DNA of 64,000 bases from Pythium myriotylum. Its lineage: Eukaryota > Oomycota > Peronosporomycetes > Pythiales > Pythiaceae. Below are positions 9,861 to 18,906 of this stretch, piece after piece (within the stretch, counting starts at the first letter, position 1; each line of letters opens with the position of its first letter). Made by a program: the position numbers and the translations under genes. Below the pieces are notes generated by a model, which worked only from the letters and a program-made list of their open reading frames with translations, was not told where the DNA came from and searched no databases. The stretch covers positions 1,364,001 through 1,428,000 of the forward strand of contig JALJCQ010000017.1 in the NCBI GenBank assembly GCA_023091665.1, given 5' to 3'.

Positions 9861-12800
9861 TCATTTCCACGGCTTGGCTCGCTTGGCCGGCGGCGGAGAC
9901 GTAAAGTGCGCGAGCCGCTCGAGACCGCCGCCGATCTTCTTCTTCTTGGTGCCGTCGCTACCGCTCGAGGCCGTCGCTGGTGCCGGCTTCTTCAGGAACG
10001 GGTTCACTGGGGCCACAGACCGCTCCACGATCACGGGTTTGGTGCCGCGCTCTTCCTTTTCGGACGGAGACGATGCCAGCAGCTCCCGCTTGGCTCGAGG
10101 CGAGGACGGCGGCTCCTCTTCTGCACCTGGTTGCTCGTCCGACTGCTCTGGATGCACTTTCTCCTCCTCTTCCTCCCGGACAGACTTCGACTGTCTCCCT
10201 AGTCGCGGCTGTGGTCGAGAGGCGAGAGGTTCAGCCTTCGGTGCTGGTGCCGCGGAGCGAGAGACTGGGGCTCGACGGGCTGGAGCGTCGTTGTGGCGGT
10301 CTGGCCGCTCGAAGCGGTCTCGGTACAGATCGTAAAGCTGGGTCTGCAGCGTTCGAAAGCCGAAGTGCACCGCGAGCTTCTGAGCAATTTGGTGGGACTT
10401 CTCCAGGTGGAGGCACTTGGCCAGATCCAGCACGCGTGCCGGCTCATCCGCCGTGCAGGCCGCTTTCATCATGAGAATCAGCGACTTGTCCATCTCAGCC
10501 TGCTCCGCTACACGCTTGTCCTCGCTCTCGAGGTCATGTCCTTCGATCGCGGCGAGCCGCACCTGCTGCCACAGGTCATTTACGACGGGCCCTTGCGTCT
10601 CGCTCTTCTTGCTGCTGGTCGACGGAAAACGCGTGCGTGGGAACGCCGCGTGCTGCAGCGCGAACTTGAGCGGCACGGGGCGGTGCTTGCCGCGCAGCTT
10701 GGGCGCTGTCATACCGTGCTCCAATGGGAAATAGAGGAGAGCGTTGTTCACAACGCCGAGCGTGAAGATTGAACCACGTTCGTCGGGTTTCTTCTGCAGT
10801 GCGTTTCCCACGCAACCGATGGGGAACCACTGCCAGCCGTAACTCTTTGCCAGCGCCTGCACGCAACCAAACGAGTCGACGGCGTACAGTACGCCTCGCT
10901 CATCAAAACCGAGCCACTTGAGCGTCGACCACTGCGAAACATCGCTGCGGGCCTGCTCGTTCTCCTTGTGGCTTGCGAAAACGTCCACAGTAGGTGGTGT
11001 CAGGGGTAAATGGCCTTGAGCAAGCACTCGGACGCGTTCGGCGTCCGGAGTGACGCGAATATCAAATACTTGGAACGCCAGACGAGCAAACGAATCCTGA
11101 TAAACGACGGCAAGCTGCGACTCACGTGCCGCCATCGTCACCACCCGTCCAGACAAACGTAGCAGTGCGAATGGGATCCCACCGGTTGTATACACACGCA
11201 GGCAGTTGAGGGAGGTGGCGACGGCACAGAACTCACGAGCGCACGCGATACTCTCGGCGTCCTCGCCGTCTGGTAAGTCGAGGTGCCACGACGAGTTGCT
11301 CGCCCAAGAATCAAACGGGCGGTAGAAGATAAAGCTGCTGATGATGTCACCGCTCTCCACGTCCAAGGCGCTGTCGTCCCAGTCCTCACGCGCACGACGC
11401 GGCACAGCGAAAAAAGCTCCATGGTCATCCAGCCAGGCCATCGAGAACAGATAGTTGTCATTGAACTTGAAGCCGCGACGAGATTTATCCGCAAACTCGA
11501 CTTTGACGAGGTTCTCACTGCGACTGCCTCCACGAATGCATTCGATCTCTCCGAGCGGTGTCCACGCCAATAGGGAGACACTGCTATCGCGCGCATTTCC
11601 TGGTTGGAAGGGCTCCTGAAATGTCTGGAATGGGCTGGCCGAGGCCCCAGACGACAACTTCGAGAACGCTGGTAAGCGAGAGCTGGAGTAACCGTCGTCC
11701 TCGTCCTCGGGGAGGTCGCTTGCGAGCCCGAGATCAGCATCTCCACCGGAAGCAACTGCCGACCCGAAACCGAAGCTCGCCTTGATAGCTTCGACGCGCG
11801 TCTCGCCTTCCTCGTGCTCTACTTCTGCATCGCTATCTTCATCGCCGTTGTCGTCACCGTCAACAGCTTCGCTTTCGACGAATTGCGACGCTCTCAGCGT
11901 CTTCTTGGTCTTGCTTTTTTTCTCCTCCGTGGATGTCGATTTCTGCGCTGAGGGTAGTGGTGCCGATTTCGATGCACCGAGCCCATCCTGGTGTGGCGGT
12001 GTGAGGCCCGCGGGGATAACATCCTTCACGAAGCCGAGTTTTCCACCATCATTGAACACGAGCAGGGTGTTTTGAGACGGTGCCCATTGAACAGCAACAA
12101 TGTTATGCTCGACTTTGAAAGACCGAACGCAATCTTTCGTGGCGACTGACCAGACGAAGACTTCCTGTTTGAGCGTCGCACCAGCGACATACTGGCCGTT
12201 TGGAGAAAAACTGAGCACGTTAATATCGGAACTTTTACTTTTGCCGATGGGAAGAATTAGTTGGCCTTTGGACTTCCAAGTCGCGCGATCAAAGAGTTCC
12301 ACGATCCCCTGGTTCACGGGAACGGCAAGCAGTTCAGCCTTCTCGCCGGGTTGCCAGGCGCATCGCACGAAAACATCTTCACTGCGTAGATCAGCGAACT
12401 GAATTTTGAACAGTGCAACCTGGTTCGCGCTGAGTGTTTCTTCGTCCAGTTGGAACACTCGCACCGTTCCGTCCTCACTCGCACTGCACAAAAACTGCCC
12501 AGTCCGATCAAACGTGACGCTCTTGACACCATGCTCGTGGCCTTGGATCGAGATGATCTCATCAGTAGCTGCACGACGTAACACTTTGATCTCTGTGTCC
12601 TCCGTGGCAACGGCGATGAACTTGGCGCTACAGGCAACGTGGCGGATCGCGACCGGGGACCGCAGCAACAACGAGTCGCGTTCGAAGTGTGGCGGCATTT
12701 TGTACGAGTAGAGCGCGTTCTCATCGCCCGACACAACCAGCAAATGGGTTTGCTCGGGAACAATAGCAAGCGCAGGCATCGTGCCGTCGCACACAATCGA

Positions 12801-12983
12801 GTCGAAAAGCACTTGCTCGGTCTGGAGGTCGACGAAGTACACGACGCCATCCTCGCCGCTCGAGACAGCAATGTCGTGACCCACCGAGTCGCTCGCTGCG
12901 CTTGTGACGGCGTGCGTGGCGCGGTAGACGGCCAGGTCTCCCACGCCCGGCGCATTAAGGGCGACCTGCTTCATGGTATCCAT
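9861..12983 (-). CDS. WDHD1: CTF4/AND-1 (WDHD1) replisome hub protein
   Basis: Homotrimeric replisome hub linking the CMG helicase, primase-polymerase alpha and cohesion factors. 1040 aa in one exon; the ATG at 12983 (MDTMKQVALNAPG) is preferred over an upstream in-frame TTG region. An N-terminal WD40 propeller occupies about 1-340 (for example GHEHGVKSVTFDRTGQFLCS, then ASEDGTVRVFQL). An acidic/Lys linker follows. The SepB/CTF4 propeller is at about 470-800 (SLLAWTPLGEIECI, WHLDLPDGEDAESIACA, VATSLNCLRVYTTGG, VVTMAARESQLAVVYQ), then the helical bundle (about 830-930), and a Lys/Pro/Ser-rich tail. I see no C-terminal HMG box, so it resembles fungal Ctf4 more than vertebrate AND-1 in that respect. 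Nuclear. Confidence 0.93.
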   Translation of the reverse strand: MDTMKQVALNAPGVGDLAVYRATHAVTSAASDSVGHDIAVSSGEDGVVYFVDLQTEQVLFDSIVCDGTMPALAIVPEQTHLLVVSGDENALYSYKMPPHFERDSLLLRSPVAIRHVACSAKFIAVATEDTEIKVLRRAATDEIISIQGHEHGVKSVTFDRTGQFLCSASEDGTVRVFQLDEETLSANQVALFKIQFADLRSEDVFVRCAWQPGEKAELLAVPVNQGIVELFDRATWKSKGQLILPIGKSKSSDINVLSFSPNGQYVAGATLKQEVFVWSVATKDCVRSFKVEHNIVAVQWAPSQNTLLVFNDGGKLGFVKDVIPAGLTPPHQDGLGASKSAPLPSAQKSTSTEEKKSKTKKTLRASQFVESEAVDGDDNGDEDSDAEVEHEEGETRVEAIKASFGFGSAVASGGDADLGLASDLPEDEDDGYSSSRLPAFSKLSSGASASPFQTFQEPFQPGNARDSSVSLLAWTPLGEIECIRGGSRSENLVKVEFADKSRRGFKFNDNYLFSMAWLDDHGAFFAVPRRAREDWDDSALDVESGDIISSFIFYRPFDSWASNSSWHLDLPDGEDAESIACAREFCAVATSLNCLRVYTTGGIPFALLRLSGRVVTMAARESQLAVVYQDSFARLAFQVFDIRVTPDAERVRVLAQGHLPLTPPTVDVFASHKENEQARSDVSQWSTLKWLGFDERGVLYAVDSFGCVQALAKSYGWQWFPIGCVGNALQKKPDERGSIFTLGVVNNALLYFPLEHGMTAPKLRGKHRPVPLKFALQHAAFPRTRFPSTSSKKSETQGPVVNDLWQQVRLAAIEGHDLESEDKRVAEQAEMDKSLILMMKAACTADEPARVLDLAKCLHLEKSHQIAQKLAVHFGFRTLQTQLYDLYRDRFERPDRHNDAPARRAPVSRSAAPAPKAEPLASRPQPRLGRQSKSVREEEEEKVHPEQSDEQPGAEEEPPSSPRAKRELLASSPSEKEERGTKPVIVERSVAPVNPFLKKPAPATASSGSDGTKKKKIGGGLERLAHFTSPPPAKRAKPWK

Positions 12984-13201
12984 TCTCCACGGCGGTTTAG
13001 TGCTCGCGCGCCAAAGAGCTGCTGAGCAGTTGGCGGGGAAGCTGAAGAGGGAAAGCATTAGGCTGGGCTGGTTTCTGCTTTCCATTTGCAGCTTTTATCT
13101 GAATATTATGTGGGTTAATTGGATATTATCCGCGTGTCTGCTTGTCATGAGCCGGTTGGGGGGACAAGACCACAATCGAAGTGACGAGAGAGTAGAGAGC
13201 A

Positions 13202-13885
13202 ATGGGCGACCGCGGAAACGTCTACTACGCGCCGACGGGCGAGACCACCGAGTGGGAGGACATCCTCATCAAGAAAGGGATCATCGCACCCAAGACCAAA
13301 GTGCAGGAGGAGGAGTCTGAGAGCGAGGAAGAGCAGGTGGATCCGCGCGAGAACGCGACGCTCGACGAGCTCGATGAGCTCGAGGACGACTACGACGATG
13401 ACACCGAGCTCCTGCGCATTCGGTAAGACCACGATGCGCCGTGCGGGATGTCGAGAAGGCTTATCTGATGAATCCCTCCCTATAGTGAACGTCGCATCGC
13501 TGAAATGAAGGCGGCCATGGCGCGCAACAAGTTCGGCGATGTCCAGCCCATTGCCAAGGACGAGTGGACTCGTGAAGTCACGGAAGGAAGCCAGGACAAC
13601 TGGGTGATTGCTTACCTTTGGGACTCGGCGCTTGAGGAATGTCGTGTGATGGACGAAGTGCTTCGTGTTGTCGCTCGCAACCATCGCGACGTCAAGTTCG
13701 TCAGCATTCAAGCGCAGCACGCCGTTGAGAACTGGCCGACGCGGAATTGCCCGACACTCTTCATGTACTACAAAGGTGCTCTCCAGAACCAGCTGTTGGG
13801 CATTCGTAAGCTTGGTGGCGTCGACATGAAAGTGGAGGACCTGGAGGAGCATCTCGCCAGTGCTGGGGTCTTCGGGAAACAGTAG
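13202..13885 (+). CDS. PDCL3: phosducin-like protein 3 (PLP2/VIAF family)
   Basis: Cytosolic co-chaperone of the CCT/TRiC chaperonin that helps fold actin and tubulin. 206 aa from exons 13202-13422 and 13486-13885 (63-bp intron, GTAAGA donor, CTGAT branch-like site). The N-terminus TTEWEDILIKKGIIAPK is the family hallmark. An acidic segment, then LLRIRERRIAEMKA across the junction, leads into a thioredoxin-like domain (about 85-205: WVIAYLWDSALEECRVMDEV, RNCPTLFMYYKG) that lacks the redox Cys pair, as usual in phosducins. Its minus-strand neighbour GatC ends 70 bp away. Confidence 0.93.
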
Positions 13886-13955
13886 AACCTCGATTAGCGA
13901 GTGAACGCACTCGTTGCTCCTAGATACAATGTATGATGCTAAACGATTCTTTTTT

Positions 13956-14510
13956 TCAGTCTTGAAGCACCTTTGGCACTTTAAAGAAGTTTCCAGATCG
14001 TTCAGCGGCATTAGCTAGTACCTTCTCGGCTACGTTGCCTTCTGTTACGATGTCTTCTCGCAGCGGCGCAGAGCCAAGATCGAAGTCATTGTTGGCATAC
14101 AAATCATCGATATTGTCATTCAGCGTGACGGCCTGGATAGTCTTCGTGCATTGGATAATCGACTCGACATCGCGCAGTAGCAATGGGAGTTGAGCGTCGT
14201 CAATGTGCAAGTGACACAACTCCGCGAGCTCACGCAACTTTGCTTCTGTCAAGACCGACTCATTTTGATCAAAGATAGCCCCATCCTGGTGCAGCTCAGT
14301 GAGTGACCACGAAGGAGTTCGAGGAACCTGATCCAACAAAAATTATGTTATGCATGGGAGTATCCGCGGAAGGATCGCAGAGGCACATACGCTATCGATC
14401 TCTCGGAGCCCAGCTGGTAGCGCCCGGGTGGCCGTAGACTCGTACCGAACGGCCGTGCAAAGCGCCTGTCGGGCGGCAACACGCCGCAGGATCTGCGGAG
14501 CCCACTGCAT
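13956..14510 (-). CDS. GATC: mitochondrial Glu-tRNA(Gln) amidotransferase subunit C
   Basis: Small subunit of the GatCAB amidotransferase that converts Glu-tRNA(Gln) to Gln-tRNA(Gln) in mitochondria. Exon 1 is 14391-14510 and exon 2 is 13956-14327 (63-bp intron, GTATGT donor, CAG acceptor). The protein (163 aa) starts MQWAPQILRRVAARQALC, an Arg-rich amphipathic presequence. The GatC fold is recognisable in LTEAKLRELAELCHLHIDD and the PLREDIVTEGN motif near the C-terminus, which wraps GatA. The longer frame begins with TTG and is not used. Its presence implies indirect Gln-tRNA synthesis; GatA and GatB are not in the window. Confidence 0.9.
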
Positions 14511-14621
14511 TCTTGACGTTCGCCACCTCACCAACAACTCACTGAGCTGCTCTTAGGTGCGCATTAGATCCCCATTAAGTACGGTCGAGTCGGGTTCATT
14601 TCGTGGCACGCAATCGCCAAA

Positions 14622-14954
14622 ATGAAGGTCTACAAGATGGTGCTTCACTACGGCGCGATGTTCACGATCCCGACAGCCATTGCGTACTACTATTGGGATC
14701 CCAAGTCGGATGAGGAGATTCGCAAAGACATTGTAGGGGCACTTCGATTATTTCTTCCACCGCTCTCCCACAGGAATTGACACATTCCAACATGCTTGTA
14801 GGAAGCCAAAGTTAAACCTGACGCGCAACGCCGACTCAAGAACCAGGCCAAGTATCGCGCGCTCCTCTTGCAGCGCGAAGGCGACAAAAGTGAGGAGACA
14901 CAAAAGCAGCTCGAACAAGTCACCAACTTCACTCCGCCGTCACGACACGCGTAG
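14622..14954 (+). CDS. small single-pass membrane protein, probably mitochondrial
   Basis: Two exons (14622-14732 and 14802-14954, 69-bp intron, GTAGGG donor) give an 87-aa protein starting MKVYKMVLHYGAMFTIPTAI. A short hydrophobic helix (about residues 7-25) ends at YYYWDPKSDEEIRKDIEAK and is followed by a charged helix rich in Arg/Lys/Gln. The form resembles small respiratory-complex subunits or assembly factors, but I cannot assign a family. It is too short and split to be seen as one open frame. Confidence 0.6.
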
Positions 14955-15017
14955 ATCACTTGACTCTGCTTTTAACTTAATCGACCTTGTGGAGACCTTG
15001 GTTGGGGAGACTTGCCC

Positions 15018-15973
15018 TCAGTGCAAGTAGCGCTGCATGCGTGTGGCATGGACAGAATCAACTTCTTTAAGAGCTGCTTCCAGCTGAGTCTGCATCTTTT
15101 TGAGCGTCGTGTAGTCCACTTGTACACAGGTCGTCCCAGGGTGCGGAATGCCACCCTCGTCCGTCGAGAACGTGTTCAGCCCAAGAGTAACGAGCGGTTT
15201 TGGATCATTATGCCTCGTGCGGCTGGCAATCTGTGCATTCATGGGTAGTCACGTGAAGACAATTTCACTCAACCATTGCATGTGTGTAGAACCGAACCTC
15301 CAAATCCACTCGCCAGTCGAGCGATCTGTATCGAGGGAGATTCACTCCCACAGCACGCGACGAACTCCGCTTGATCATATCGCAATGTTCAGTGTAGAGC
15401 TGCAGCAACAATGTTAGGTCCTAAAGCTCGTCGATGCATATGACTTCTGAAGAAATCAATTCGGGACACGAACCGATACGATTGTGTCAACGCGTTCAGT
15501 GGGCATCGTCATTCCTTTGAGCGATGCTTGGAGCTGAGGACCGGTCATCTCAAGCTAGCGAAATCCCATACTAAATACGTTATTTCCCCAAAAATACAGT
15601 CGAAGCGAACTTGCCTTGGCTGCATCCATGAGGATCTTTGCTAGTGCAAGCACCACGCCTTCTGCTTGCTGAGTGGTCCACCCGCAAGCGGCTGCCCAGT
15701 TGAGGTATTAGCGCCACGTTTATGGATACATATCTAAACGAACTAGATACATACATGCCGTGCGCGTAAGACGACGCTTGCTCTGCTTCTCGGTGTGGAA
15801 CACCAGCAGAGCCATCTTACATAAGTTCTCGAACTCTACAGCGCGAACGACACTCGTGAGCAAAGTCCAGCAGACGAGTAGCGCGATTCGAACTGTGACT
15901 TGCGCTCCAGCGAAGCCTCGTTGACGGTTGCGATCGCATCGAGCACGCGTTCGTCCCACGCGACCGTCCTCAT
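15018..15973 (-). CDS. COMMD2: COMMD2 (Commander complex subunit)
   Basis: Subunit of the Commander/CCC complex, which recycles endosomal membrane proteins with Retriever. Six exons: 15904-15973, 15755-15835, 15615-15691, 15474-15554, 15298-15399 and 15018-15230, giving 207 aa, all in phase. The C-terminal COMM domain is diagnostic: RSLDWRVDLEIASRTRH, then KPLVTLGLNTFSTDE, then LKKMQTQLEAALKEV, closest to COMMD2 in the W-R-x-D-x-x-x-A-S-R motif. The N-terminal helical part includes MTGPQLQASLKGMTMP. Introns 1 and 3 use GC donors (GCAAGT) with normal AG acceptors. The other donors are GTATGT, GTTCGT and GTTCGG. A second COMMD gene lies at 53.2-54.3 kb. Confidence 0.85.
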
Positions 15974-16125
15974 CGGAGTGGCCTGACTCCTTCGAGAGAA
16001 GGTCTCGAGAGGATACTCAATACTCGAACTCTTCCTTCATTGATGATGATGTACCATTTTATGAAGTAGTGACCTTTTCGGATTAGTGATCGCGAGACGA
16101 CCTCCAGCATCAGAAGCTTGGAACG

Positions 16126-16458
16126 ATGGCGGCGAACGGAACGCAAGCGACAGGCTCGGCGCCCGCGCGCCGTGATCAGATCTTGGACCTCGCCAAGTAC
16201 GTCGACCAGCCCGTACGCGTCAAGTTCTTCGGCGGCCGCGAAGTCGAAGGCATCCTCAAGGGGTACGACCAGCTTGTGAACCTCGTGCTTGATGACTGTG
16301 TCGAGTACTTGCGCGATCCAAGCGACGACTCGCGCGTGACCGACGAGACGCGCAAGATTGGGCTTGTGGTGTGCAGGGGAACATCTGTGACGTTGGTGTC
16401 TCCTGTGGAAGGGACCGAAGAGATTTCGAACCCGTTTGTTCCCCAAGATGACGAGTAA
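16126..16458 (+). CDS. LSM7: U6 snRNA-associated Sm-like protein LSm7
   Basis: Subunit of the LSm1-7 (mRNA decay) and LSm2-8 (U6 snRNP) rings, 110 aa, single exon. The Sm fold spans about 17-100: ILDLAKYVDQPVRVKFFGGR (Sm1 start), EGILKGYDQLVNLVLDDCVE (Sm1 end, carrying the RNA-binding D-x-L-x-N-L/V), and IGLVVCRGTSVTLVSP (Sm2, with the CRG core). It shares a 152-bp bidirectional upstream region with COMMD2. Confidence 0.95.
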   Translation: MAANGTQATGSAPARRDQILDLAKYVDQPVRVKFFGGREVEGILKGYDQLVNLVLDDCVEYLRDPSDDSRVTDETRKIGLVVCRGTSVTLVSPVEGTEEISNPFVPQDDE

Positions 16459-16720
16459 GGACCTCGTCGAGCCACATGAGGTTACATTCTAGGCAGGATA
16501 CAAGACGATGACGTGAAAGATTTGCCAGTTTTCATGCGCACTTTTGGATTCTGTGTCAAAGGGAACTGTGTAATGTGCAGCATTCAATATGTCTATCGCA
16601 CCGAAGAATCACATACCAACCTCTCTGTCAACATCCAGGAAAAGCACACAGATTACAGAAACAGCCTGTGGACGACTGTTATTGCTGCACTGTTGTCACT
16701 TTCCGTCCTTCTCATCGCGA

Positions 16721-17770
16721 TCATTCTAGCAATCGAACCTTGAACACACGACCCCACTGTTTCCCCGTTATATAGAACACATCCTCGTCGCCATCATACG
16801 CAATGCCGTTTAGTACTGCACCAGAGTTGCCGGGATCGGCTCCAGATTGAGCCACAATATTCGAGCAGTCGAACACAGTAACTATATTGCCGTTCGTCGG
16901 ATCGATTTTGATGATAACATTGTTGTACCAAACGTTGGCGTAAATGAAACCATTCGCAAACTCGAGTTCGTTCAAGTAGTGGACTTCTTCCCCGTTATAT
17001 GAAACGGTAATCTCTCGAAGCTCCGTCTTTGTTTTCGGATCCCAAAACATGATCTTGGAAGAGCCGTCAGACACGACTAGGTGCACACCATCGTAGTCGA
17101 TACCCCAGCCTTCGCCGGTGCTCGTTTTGAACTCGAACTCGCTCTTCAGTATGAACTGGGACCTACCTTCTGACGTCGTTTCCATCATAAACGTGTACCC
17201 TTTCTTTGCCTTCCAAGTGATCATGACCAGCTCGCCGTCGGGTCCGAGAGTCACACCTTCGCCAAACACGCTGCTGGGTAAATCATACTTGCTCACAACT
17301 TCACCAGTGTCAATATTGACTTTTCGCAGTGACGATTCGCTATATAAGCCAGTCGACTCGATGAAAAACTTCTCGTTGCCTCCTTGAACGACAAGAAGCC
17401 CTTGTGTAAATGCTTGCAGGTCGTGTGGATACGTTGCAAGCACTTCCACTGATGGTCGGCCGGTTGATGGTGGGACGTTATGAGCAGCTCTCACACTAGA
17501 TAACTCGGTTTTTCCTGCGAGCGCCTTGCCCCAGAGAACTGCTGATTGGACTGCCGGAAACACGGAAGAAGCGCCAAATGCGAGAGCTGTGACGACCAGA
17601 GTCACGGCGCAATAGCGGAGGATCTGGCGTGGCATTGAGACTTGTGTAGAGCGCGACGGTTCAACAACAGTGGAGGTGTTTGTGGACGGTTTGTTCTGGG
17701 TTTCGAAAGCGGCCGAAGTGTTGACGCGGCGCTTCGTGGGCGCGGGAGAAGATCTTGAGGGAGCAGTCAT
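16721..17770 (-). CDS. glutaminyl-peptide cyclotransferase (glutamine cyclotransferase family)
   Basis: Plant/bacterial-type glutaminyl cyclase that forms N-terminal pyroglutamate. Single exon, 349 aa from the ATG at 17770 (the longer frame starts with GTG). The N-terminus is Ser/Thr/Arg-rich and cytosolic-looking, followed by one hydrophobic segment (about 48-78, ILRYCAVTLVVTALAFGASS) that would act as a signal anchor, placing the catalytic beta-propeller in the secretory lumen. Family motifs are YPHDLQAFTQGLLV, FFIESTGLYSESSLRKV, FGEGVTL, GEGWGIDYDG, YLNELEFANGFIYANVWYNN and LNGIAYDGDEDVFYITGKQW. Likely substrate is secretory proteins with N-terminal Gln. Confidence 0.93.
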   Translation of the reverse strand: MTAPSRSSPAPTKRRVNTSAAFETQNKPSTNTSTVVEPSRSTQVSMPRQILRYCAVTLVVTALAFGASSVFPAVQSAVLWGKALAGKTELSSVRAAHNVPPSTGRPSVEVLATYPHDLQAFTQGLLVVQGGNEKFFIESTGLYSESSLRKVNIDTGEVVSKYDLPSSVFGEGVTLGPDGELVMITWKAKKGYTFMMETTSEGRSQFILKSEFEFKTSTGEGWGIDYDGVHLVVSDGSSKIMFWDPKTKTELREITVSYNGEEVHYLNELEFANGFIYANVWYNNVIIKIDPTNGNIVTVFDCSNIVAQSGADPGNSGAVLNGIAYDGDEDVFYITGKQWGRVFKVRLLE

Positions 17771-17986
17771 CGCGCTCGGTGCCACGTGCGACGCGGGGAG
17801 ATGATTGAGGTCTCAAGTGAGACCGACACCTGCATCATGGCTGCCGATTGATGTTTGTACTGTCAAAATCGATCAGATCAGATTTCCACGTTTCTCGTGG
17901 ATATTGAGGTGGTCCACACCGTCAGTCCGTCAAAGCAATCGCACCTCGCTACGACACGAAGCCATAGGTCAGCTGAAGGGCGAATC

Positions 17987-18358
17987 ATGGGCGTTTTGTG
18001 GGACTTCTTCCTCTCGAGTCTGCTTCTCACTAATGCTGTGAGCATCCTCAACGAGAAGCGCTTCCTGCGCAAGTGTACGTCACCTCCTTCGTGTGTCCGC
18101 TAGCCTCTGGCCTCACTCTTCTTCGGCGACTGACGCGTGTTGTCTTCATAGATGGATGGGACCGAGTCGATTCCTCCCAGGGAATGACCATCAAAAACCA
18201 AATGGTTGGTTTCTTGGTCGCAGTCCAATATCTCCGAAGTACGTTTGCTCTTTTCATAGAAATGTCGTCATTGGCAGCTAACATCAAGCGTATTGGGGGC
18301 AGTGCCACTTATTATTGTGAACGCACTGATGATCGTGCTTGAGCTACTCATGGGATAA
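17987..18358 (+). CDS. Yos1/IER3IP1 ER-Golgi transport protein
   Basis: Small membrane protein needed for ER-to-Golgi vesicle transport. Exons 17987-18074, 18152-18238 and 18303-18358 (GTACGT donors at both introns) yield 76 aa. MGVLWDFFLSSLLLTNAVSI forms the first membrane helix; NEKRFLRKYGWD is the conserved cytosolic turn; MTIKNQMVGFLVAVQYLRMP and LIIVNALMIVLELLMG form the family-typical end. Each exon is too short to stand out as a long open frame. Confidence 0.92.
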
Positions 18359-18906
18359 ATCTGCTACGCGAATCAAGAAAGACGCTACATCCATTGTATT
18401 GGAGAATGACCTCGTTTTTCTTCTTCTTCTCTTCATCGATTCTTAGTAACTCGCGTGGTCGTGCGTGGTGCATACCTAGCTCTTTGGTTCCGATCCACGC
18501 TGGGGGCACAATCGCTCTCGCCAAGTCGGACTACTACCAATGGAGGAATCTGCTGATCTTCCGAGAGGACGCACGCCGAATCCTGCCCACCACGCGAGTT
18601 GCTCATGGTCGCCACCTCCAATTAACGTATGTATCCATCTTCTATAGAGTAAAATTAGCAATTCGGTAAGCCAGTCTTACTTCATGAAGTAGTTGGTCGC
18701 TTGACAACAAAACCACGGAAAGATCAGCCAGTCGGGCCCACGAGTCGTCTCGGACCCGAAGATACGCTCGGCCCGTCCACAGAACTCGCGGCGGGCGAGC
18801 GTAAACGGGTCTGACCCGTTTTCCTCTTTCGAAACCCGTTGGCGGCACTCGTGCGCGCCTTGCCCTCTCACGCGGAAGGAAGTCATCTCCAGCGCGGATC
18901 GCCGCC
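18359..18906. other. 548-bp upstream region of the AP-3 delta gene
   Basis: No supportable gene. A plus-strand frame at 18394-18669 is open but starts in a poly-pyrimidine tract and shows no domain. A short perfect hairpin (8-bp arms, AAACGGGT, 3-nt loop) lies at 18803-18821 about 85 bp before the AP-3 delta start, with a further copy of one arm at 18831-18840. Confidence 0.4.

Noticed and set aside
12314..12955. 213-residue minus-strand frame
   Set aside because: Same strand, shifted frame of CTF4, no domain.
16513..16743. 76-residue frame with one hydrophobic segment downstream of LSM7
   Set aside because: Starts with GTG, overlaps the end of the glutaminyl cyclase gene, and shows no conservation I recognise.
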